A DNA stretch of 32,539 bases from Euryarchaeota archaeon UBA175 (lineage in GTDB: Archaea; Thermoplasmatota; Poseidoniia; Poseidoniales; Thalassarchaeaceae): NCBI GenBank assembly GCA_002497895.1, contig DAFD01000100.1:1-32539 (forward strand), read 5' to 3'. This document shows, piece after piece, positions 15,691-24,000 of the stretch (its first letter is position 1; every line of letters starts with the position of its first letter). The translations under genes and the position numbers were made by a program. The notes beneath the pieces are model-generated. The model saw only the letters and a list, made by a program, of their open reading frames with translations, was not told the DNA's origin and did no database searches.

Positions 15691-16265
15691 TTGCCAAGTG
15701 GGGTCCAGAGGGATTCCTCATCGCCCATCTTGGCTGTAATCCATCGGCCAAGGACGAAGCAATGGTCAGAGAGTCTGTTGAGGTAACTTATGACTTCAGG
15801 TCGAACTTCATCGCGCATCGCACAGGCTTCACGTTCTGCCCTGCGAACAACCGTTCTCGCTATGTGTAAATGTGCCACTGAGGGACTGCCAGTAGGGAGA
15901 ATGAATGATGATAAAGGCTCGAGATCTTCGAGCATTGAGTTCATTTCTGCCACAAGCCTCTCGCCCTCTTCGGTGCCGATTATCGACATCTGTTCCGGTA
16001 TTCCTCCGGGCGGGCAGGCGCACTCAGCACCGACATCGAAGAGTTCCTGCTGGATACGTAACAGCATCTCATCCGCCTCCATTGAAGCGGGCCAAGATGC
16101 CTCTCTATTGAACTCCATTCGGACTACCCCAATCGCCGCGTTCGCCTCATCAATCGTGCCATAGATTGCCACTCTAGGATGCTCCTTCCCAACCCGAGTA
16201 CCATCTACAAGAGAGGTTTCCCCCCCATCTCCGCCGCCGGTGTGAACCTTGGTTATCCGGACCAT
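15681..16265 (-). CDS. Cob(I)alamin adenosyltransferase, PduO type
   Basis: A 194-residue enzyme that transfers adenosyl from ATP to cob(I)alamin, forming the cofactor of methylmalonyl-CoA mutase and other radical isomerases. The N-terminal KVHTGGGDGGETSLVDG is the family's ATP-binding signature. YGTIDEANAAIG follows, and RTVVRRAER and the helical C-terminus complete the typical PduO/MMAB layout and length. It is the last gene of a three-gene minus-strand operon, 30 bases after a membrane protein of unknown function. A link to odd-chain fatty acid use through propionyl-CoA and methylmalonyl-CoA would suit the fad operon nearby, but no mutase is present in the window. Confidence 0.92.
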   Translation of the reverse strand: MVRITKVHTGGGDGGETSLVDGTRVGKEHPRVAIYGTIDEANAAIGVVRMEFNREASWPASMEADEMLLRIQQELFDVGAECACPPGGIPEQMSIIGTEEGERLVAEMNSMLEDLEPLSSFILPTGSPSVAHLHIARTVVRRAEREACAMRDEVRPEVISYLNRLSDHCFVLGRWITAKMGDEESLWTPLGKRD

Positions 16266-16295
16266 GTTCCTAACTCCCGAATGGCCTCACCGTTT

Positions 16296-17051
16296 TCAAT
16301 CGTCCCCGCCGGCAATAGGGCTTCTAGAAGATGCGTTAAGATTCTCTAGGGAGGTCTTTATCGCATCTGTCCAAGCGCTGTCGACAGACTCCCAGCCGCC
16401 GATTGCTTTGAGTTCGGCAACATGCTCCTTGTGAGATGGTTGGTCATCGAGATGTTGGTGAATTAATGCAAGTGCGGAGTGACTCATGGCGTTCAACCAC
16501 TGATCATCCATGTCCCAAGATCGCTCAAAGTGGGAAATCGCTCCACGCGGTCCGCGCAGAAGTCCTCGTTCGACTTGCCGAAGGCCAGATTTCGACCAAG
16601 TGATACCTTGCACGCCGACAACCAGTCCTCGGAATGCTAGGTAAATTTCGAGGAGGATTACTATCGAAGCGGCGCCGAACGAGATGATTTGGTATGTTGG
16701 ATCCATACCAGCCCACCCTTCGGTCATCAGGCTCATTGTTCCAACGCAGAGCAGAACGCCGCCGAAGGGTGCGACCAACACATCTCGTTCGGTTTCAACC
16801 ATATGCCTAACTCCGTAGACCACCGCTAGCCCTCCAAATACTGCGGCGACAACTGCCGGAGCGAGAATCGTTGTTTCCCTCGGTGCACTCCGGCTGATTA
16901 GGAAGACTAGTCCCAATCCCAAACTGAGCCAGCCGAAGCGGCTACCATACTCGGGAAATGGCTGGTGCCGTGAGTAGTAAATCGATACCGCACCAATCGC
17001 TAAAAAGAGTAAAATCCATGCATCCAGAAGTGGCATATCCGAGCTACTCAT
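16296..17051 (-). CDS. Unknown membrane protein with soluble C-terminal domain
   Basis: A 251-residue protein I do not recognise. The first 140 residues contain about five hydrophobic segments (about 10-27, 40-53, 61-81, 91-109 and 119-139) separated by short loops. From about residue 150 it is soluble and likely helical, with many His, Asp and Trp residues (SWDMDDQWLNAMSHSALALIH). The start codon overlaps the stop of the upstream gene as ATGA, so the two are probably translated together. The adenosyltransferase follows directly. No catalytic motif is evident; a role in a membrane complex with its operon partner is a guess. Confidence 0.75.
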   Translation of the reverse strand: MSSSDMPLLDAWILLFLAIGAVSIYYSRHQPFPEYGSRFGWLSLGLGLVFLISRSAPRETTILAPAVVAAVFGGLAVVYGVRHMVETERDVLVAPFGGVLLCVGTMSLMTEGWAGMDPTYQIISFGAASIVILLEIYLAFRGLVVGVQGITWSKSGLRQVERGLLRGPRGAISHFERSWDMDDQWLNAMSHSALALIHQHLDDQPSHKEHVAELKAIGGWESVDSAWTDAIKTSLENLNASSRSPIAGGDD

Positions 17052-17377
17052 TCGACTTCACCTCGTGGCTCGTCGCGCCATCCCGGCTTCCAGAAATTAT
17101 CGTCATCGAGCCACTTCAACCACTCGTCATCTGTGGCTCGTAACAGGCGTAGTGCGCGCCTGTCAAGTCCATCACGCAGTGCATCATCGACATCTCCCTC
17201 GGAGTGTGAATCAGTCCATTCGATTTGCATCTGTCGCACGAGCCTGCGTCCTTCCTCAGGATTGTCGAAATTCATCTCACAGGCCTCTCTCAAGTCCTGT
17301 AACCACACTCGTGTTCCACGGATGTGCAGATCATCCTGCAGTGGCTTCGACTTTCGCTTGAACGGCCACCAACTCAT
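17048..17377 (-). CDS. Small unknown cytosolic protein
   Basis: A 109-residue protein with no family that I recognise. It begins MSWWPFKRKSK, a basic-aromatic stretch that could touch the membrane surface. The rest is rich in Asp, Glu, Arg and Trp and probably helical (EEGRRLVRQMQIEW, DALRDGLDRRALRLLRA). It has no signal peptide or transmembrane helix. It is the first gene of the operon and overlaps the membrane-protein gene by four bases, which supports it being a real gene and a functional partner of that protein. It is divergent from rlmH. Confidence 0.65.
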   Translation of the reverse strand: MSWWPFKRKSKPLQDDLHIRGTRVWLQDLREACEMNFDNPEEGRRLVRQMQIEWTDSHSEGDVDDALRDGLDRRALRLLRATDDEWLKWLDDDNFWKPGWRDEPRGEVE

Positions 17378-17457
17378 GGATTCTCAAACGATTCGCGCAA
17401 GCCGTCACCCTTGATGCTTACGAATCAATCAAGTCTTGTCCCGCACAGGCCTACTTC

Positions 17458-17892
17458 ATGGGCCGCATCGTCGTTCACCTACATGGGCGTGCAAAGGACG
17501 CGGCCTTCCGCATGGCAATCTCAGATTACGCCAATCGACTCTCCGGCGATGGAGTCTCACTTTCGGAACATCGTAATCAGACAGACCCGGGTCCTTACCT
17601 CGAATCGATTGTGGCCAAGGCTGGTGTGAAAAATGTCATCGTGCTTGAAGAAAGAGGTGAGAATCTTGACTCGATGGGCTATGCTGAGAAGCTGAAACAA
17701 TGGCGTTTATCGAGTGATGATATCCACCTTGTCGTAGGCCCTCCAGGGGGTTTTGGCGTGCACAGTGACGGTATGTCTTCACTTTCTCTCGGGTTGATTA
17801 CGCTACCTCATGAATTAGCCGCAGTGGTCCTTTTGGAGCAACTGTATAGGGCTTCGACAATTGTCAAGGGATTGCCTTATCATCGAGCCTGA
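17458..17892 (+). CDS. rlmH: 23S rRNA pseudouridine-N3 methyltransferase RlmH (SPOUT family)
   Basis: A 144-residue SPOUT methyltransferase. The S-adenosylmethionine knot is visible as HLVVGPPGGFG, followed by the diagnostic C-terminal segment LPHELAAVVLLEQLYRASTI and KGLPYHR, nearly the same as in bacterial RlmH. In E. coli the enzyme methylates N3 of pseudouridine 1915 in helix 69 of 23S rRNA. Length and motif order are normal. ATG 17458 gives the typical start (GRIVVHLHGRAKD). In place of the common GGAEG, the knot reads GPPGG, an archaeal-looking variation. It appears to be transcribed alone. Confidence 0.88.
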   Translation: MGRIVVHLHGRAKDAAFRMAISDYANRLSGDGVSLSEHRNQTDPGPYLESIVAKAGVKNVIVLEERGENLDSMGYAEKLKQWRLSSDDIHLVVGPPGGFGVHSDGMSSLSLGLITLPHELAAVVLLEQLYRASTIVKGLPYHRA

Positions 17893-17906
17893 GAGTTTTA
17901 CCAAAG

Positions 17907-17934
17907 TGGCTCGATAGATTTCCTGATTGAGCCA
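17907..17934. terminator. Hairpin after rlmH
   Basis: TGGCTC (17907-17912) pairs with GAGCCA (17929-17934) around a 16-nt loop, 14 bases after the rlmH stop. The arms are the same hexamers, in reversed order, as the hairpin after the fad operon at 9919-9934. Confidence 0.35.
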
Positions 17935-18035
17935 ACTTCTCATTTGAACCATGATACTCAGAGCCCTGCTTGATACGCTCGCGCGCGTATGAGGGGTTCC
18001 GTTGATAAGTTGGGCGAAGGTCAGGAGACACTTCG

Positions 18036-21000
18036 GTGGTCGGAATGAACAAAGAGATACAGACTTGGTATGGTCGAGAAAATAGGAAGAAGAGCACGTC
18101 AGCCCTGATGATGGTAGTGCTGATGCTACTGAGCACACAGATGTACAATTTCATCGGTGCCGAAGAGGCTGAAACCAGCCTTGAGGGGCCGGAAGAAACT
18201 CCTGCTCGGACTGCTTACCAGCAGTTCTACCAGAGTGGCGGAGCTAGTGCAGGCGAGACTCAAGGCCAGCCGGCTTCGACCGCTGACTTCCAGCACCCAG
18301 CCTTCTCTGATGCGAATTGGGTCGATCCAGCCTCATACCAAGGCAAGATCTCCGACCCCTCCATTCTCCTGACCGACCCAGGATACGGATTCCACCTTGA
18401 GGAGACCAATACCGAAGACCACGACAATGATGGAATCAATGATCTCGATGACCTCGATGACGACAATGATGGAATCAGCGATCTCATCGAGCGCTTCGAC
18501 GGATGCTATGGAACCGATCCATTCGACCACGATAACGACGGAATCGATGACGAGAGTGATTGGGATGACGATAACGATGGAATCCTAGAGGGCCCTATTG
18601 ACTACTCACAAGGCTCCGATCCTTGGAATGTCAGTGCCGACCGTTACGTCATGCCGAATGTAGTTCATCCATGGACTGGAACTCCGGTTGGCACCGGTTA
18701 CCGAATCGATCAGAATCTGATGGATCACGATAACGATGGCGTCACCGATGAAGACATCGATGGCAGTGGGCGTGGCTCCTACGATGAGGACGACGACAAC
18801 GACGCTCGCATCGATCAATTCACTTGGCCATGCGATTTCGATGGTGACGGAGCTCAGGATTACTTCGACGACGACGACGATAACGACGGCGTCGTAGATC
18901 TCTGGGACTCACACCCTTGGGATGCCTCAATTACCACTAACATCACCGCCACAGCACCTCTTTGGGATGATTGGTATCAGTGGGTGTCTGCTGAGACTCA
19001 TGATATCGAAATCAGCCCAGGAAACTTGTTCTCTCCTCGAGCATTAACCATCAATGAGGGCGATACTGTTGTATGGACCAACGCTGATTCTCAAGATCAC
19101 ACAGTGACATCAGATATCGGCCTCTTCGACAGCGGTACCATCGTTCCTGGCGCAAGCTTCACATTCACCTTTGACAATGCAGGGACATTCAGCTATGTTT
19201 GCAATATCCATCCGGCTATGACTGGCACAATCACAGTTCAGTCAACGAGTGGTTCCGACAATACTTACTCCGAATATATCGGCGGTGTCGACTATGTTTC
19301 GATGGAAGCAAATGTGTGGCACCCTAGAAATCAATCCTTTACCGAAGTTGTCGATGGTGATCTCGACGGTGATGGAATCCCGAACTTCCTTGATCCTGAC
19401 AACGATAACGACGGAACACCTGACTCAGCCGATACTGATGATGACAACGATGGCTTACTCGACATGTACGATGTCGACGACGACAATGATGGAATATGGG
19501 ATGAATGCATGCAACTCGATACAAACTCGGATGGCGAAGGCGATTATCCAAATTCCTTCGATATCCAAACTCCTGGGCGTGATTGTGAGATTGATTACGA
19601 CAGGGACGCGGACGATGATCGATTTCGTCCAATCGATATGGATTACGATTTGGTATGGGATTGGATGGATCCAGACATGGGAGCACTTGAACTCGATGAG
19701 CTCGACAACCCGAATGGCGCTCCTCGGAACGATCCGGATGACGAGCCCTACGATCTAGACAATGATGGCGTCCTAAACGAAGCAGACCCGTACATGCTTG
19801 CTACAGAGGAGCAAGTCAGTGAGTGGGACTGCGCCACTCAGACTAACCCCAATCCACAGAATTCCGACATGAATTGCACCGTCGCACGTAAGTCGTACAC
19901 CGGAAATAATGACTGGGATGGTGACGGTCTGAATAACTGGGAGGACCGTGATGATGATAACGACGGAATCCTTGATTGGCTAGATATTGATCCGAATTGT
20001 GATTTCGACGATGACAATGATTTGCATCTACTCAATGGTTCCCGCTTCCGTGACGATGGCCCGAATGACATCGATACCGATGTTGACGGGGATGGTTTGG
20101 CGAACGACGAGGATTGGGACGACGATAACGATGGAATATCGGATTACTACGACCCCGATGACGGAAACTGTGGAGTGGTCGACCAAGACCAGACCGACCC
20201 CTTCGCGACATATTATGGATACTCACACGGTGATGGAGACATAATCGACGGTTCAGACGACAGCGACCTTTGGGCACAATTCGAGAATACGCACTGGAAG
20301 ATGTGGTGGCACTTCAATCCGTTCACAGAGGAAAATGGATTCATCTATCCTCACAATGGCTACGACGATTCTACCGTGCCTCTGACAAATGGGCAGATCC
20401 CTGAGATGTATTGGTATGTCCTCATGCATTGGAGCCCTTGGAATGGAGCTAATTATTTCGATATTGACGTAGACGGCGATTCACTTCAGAATGGAATCGA
20501 CGTCGATTCGGATGGAGATGGACTTCCCGATTGGTGGGATCAAGATGAAGGGAATGATGGAGTTCTGGATGTTAATGATCCAGGCCAAGGAGGCTCATTC
20601 GACAATAACGAGTGTGGTTACACATTTTGGTGGCTTCTAATCGCCCAACAAGCCATTGAGCAAGCATGCGGACTGCCGTACGCCTGGCTTTACGGTTATC
20701 CTGTTATTCCGGCCAGTCGGACGAACGGAATGTCATTCACTATTCCCTATTCCAGCCGACCCGATGCAGATATGGACCAAGGGGCTTACAATGGAACCAA
20801 TTCACAAGGTCAGTGGACCTGTGAGACTCAATGTTGGCATTTCGATTTCTTAGGTCAAGGTGATGCTGGACCGAGCGCGGCTGTAAATTACAACCAGATG
20901 AAGGATAATCGGGATTTGTATACCGCTTGGGTCGGAATCACTTTCGGATTCTTCCAATGGACTGCTGACAGTAATGCCAATTTATTCCCCGATGAAGTCG

Positions 21001-24000
21001 CTGATTTATTGAATAATGATGTTGATCCCGATGACGATTGTGGCGCTCCCATTCCAGGAAATTTAAATCCTCAATGTATGGTGAATGACACAGCAGATTT
21101 GGATGATGATTTCGACGGAGTCTACGATCATTGGGATGTCGACGACGATAACGATGGAATCTGGGATTATTTCGAAATCGACAGTAATGACGATCTCGAC
21201 GACGACGCCAATATCGATGCCTCGAATTTCTTTACCGGCACAAATTGTGATGACAATGACGACGATGGAACCGACACGGATCCAGACGACGACGGTTGGT
21301 ACCAAGCCGTCTGGGACAAAGGTGTGTTAGGACAGGGACTCCTATTCCCTGTGTACTACGATGTCGACAATGATAACGACGGAGTCCCTGATGGAGAAGA
21401 CCCGGATGACGATAACAATGGAGTTTCCGACGCCTTACAAGAAACTCTTTGCTTCGTCGGTGAAGAACAGAGTGTTTGGGATCACGATAACGACGGTATC
21501 CTTGACTGGGCTGATGACGACTGGGACGCCGATGGATTGGTCAATACTCTTGAGCTGAATACAGCCACACCGTTCATCTCTCCATGGGATCATGATAACG
21601 ACGGATTGAGAGATGACATCGATCTCGACGACGATTCGGACGGTATGCTGGATAAGGACGAGATTATGCTATGGCCATCTCGCTTCGGTCAGGAATCAAC
21701 AAACCCGTGGGACCACGACGATTACGGAAATGGAACAGGTCCCGCTAACCCCTCTGATCCATTCACCGGTCCGGACGCGATTGACGAGGATGATGACAAC
21801 GACGAGAGGCCCGATCGCGATTGGGACCATCTCGAAGAGGACTGGTCGAATTCCTCAGATTGGGATAGCGATAACGACGGAATCCTTGACGAGGATGACA
21901 AGGTGCCTACGAGAATCAATCTCACGAGCGCTAACGTCCTCTGGCTCGATGCTGTAAATCCAGCCGTTTTCCGTGGTACTGTGAACTGGCTCGACCCTGA
22001 TACAGGCGTCTTCGAGCCAGCTCCAGACCTGCCGGTTCAGATTTCTATCGAATGGGCTCGAAATGGCACCCTTGCCCTCGAGACCGTCGATGTTCTGACC
22101 GATGCGGCTGGAGCTTTCGTAGTCGGACAATTCCTCTTGCCAGAGGATCTCATTGTAGGTCCTAACACGACTTACAATGTCTACGCGGAAGTCACAGAAA
22201 TGTTCTATCACGACGGTTCACAGACCGAACCGATACCTGTAGAAGTTCGCGCCAATACATCGATTGACTACGTCGCATGGACATACTTCCGCAGCGACGA
22301 GCAACCACTCTTCACAGATTACAAGGTGCATTATGAGGCCGATTGGGATCGAGGAATCTTCGACAATCGAATTCCTAACGCACCAGTCTCCTTCCGCGTT
22401 CACGGCGGACCATTCGGCAACCACACCCACCCGACCATCTTCGATGGATACGGCTACGGTTACCGCGCCGATTCAGGTGGATGGGTCTCACTAACCTTCG
22501 TCCAAACCGCCGGCGCACAGGGTCAGTGGAAGCAGGTTCAGTGGAATTCAACCATGGATAATGGCGTTGGCAAGCTACCAGGCGGCTACGAAGAAATCGT
22601 CTGGGATGACAATGCGAAAGATCACTTCGTCCTCGGACGTTATGACTACACAAACACCAGTTTGCCGATTGGTGATTATGCATTCATTGGTTTCGCCCGC
22701 CCCGACTTGGGCGATGAATGGCCATTCCCATACCTTGAGCAGTCCGAGACAGAAGCGTTTGCTATCCGCTCGATGCACCGAATGTACATCGAAGCTGACA
22801 TGTTTACGCCATCGACTCGGCCGGTTTACTTCTGGGACACCACACAGTTCACTGGATCGTCCTTCGGAGCGTGGAGGGCTCTCTTCCATCAACCAAGTCT
22901 TGACACCGCTGGCCTCGCCTACGAAGACGTAAGCCTCGGCAAGCCGTATGCGATGACTTGGGATGGAACTCCTGAGGGACTAACTGGAGAGAGTTCCCGA
23001 CTACGTCCGTTCCTCTCTTCGAACGGAACTCATTGGCGTATCGGCATGCAGAACGGTGGCGACTTCAATGTGCCACCTTGCGGACCAGTCGACCCGGTTG
23101 ATCCGAATAGTGACGTTCGCTGCGAGATTATCCCTGAGATGTTTACCGGAGAGACTCTGAGAGTCATCGGAAGCGTTTGGAATCGGACTTTGGTTCCATG
23201 GCCGCATGACCCGATGACGCTACAGGTCGATCTCGATCGTAATGGAATCTTCGCGGGCTCGCAAGAGACTGGATACGCTCGAGCACCACAGATGGTGAAC
23301 GGTGTCGCGACTTTCGATTACAACTGGACCTGGTATTCTCAATATGCAGCAGGTCACTACGGAATACGTGCTGACTTCACCAACTCGAACTACTACTTCA
23401 CAGGAAACCAGAGTTCGGTCCTCGCTCCTACGGGCGCTTACCTCAATGTCTCAGTCATTGGAACAACCGAGTTCAAGGAATTGCTTGAACCGCGCCTATA
23501 TCGTGGCCAAAATCGCACAATCGAGGTTCAGTTGCTTGATAATTCGTTGCAGCCGCTGAAGAATTCTCAGATTAATTATGTTTGGAGTGCGGATGGCACC
23601 AATGGCATCGCTGAGACTGACGGAACGGGTTGGTTCTCGGTCAATCTAACGATTGAGAAGGATCACAATCTGGGCAACTTCACCCTCTCTTACAACTACC
23701 CAGGTGATCCTCGCCACCAAGGAACCTCTGGAACGATGGATCTCTGGGTTGTCTCACGCACTTACATCACACTGCAAGGTACAACCCCGAACATACGCTC
23801 CAATGGAGATATCTGGGAATTCTCAGCACAGGTGACAGATGACAATCGCACAGCCATCATCAAGGATTCCGGACAGGCTTTGGACGGATGTGGTGAGAAT
23901 GGCGGAGAAGTTCTCCTGATTATGGAAGGAACCGACTTCGACGATCGAACCCATAGACAAATCGTCGAGACCCTATGTCCGAACGCAGGAAACATCCACC

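Noticed and set aside
18417..21905. Repeated DNA that at first looks like a CRISPR-like or satellite array
   Set aside because: Spacing is irregular, repeats are degenerate at third codon positions, and the frame is one continuous protein; these are coding Asp-rich repeats.
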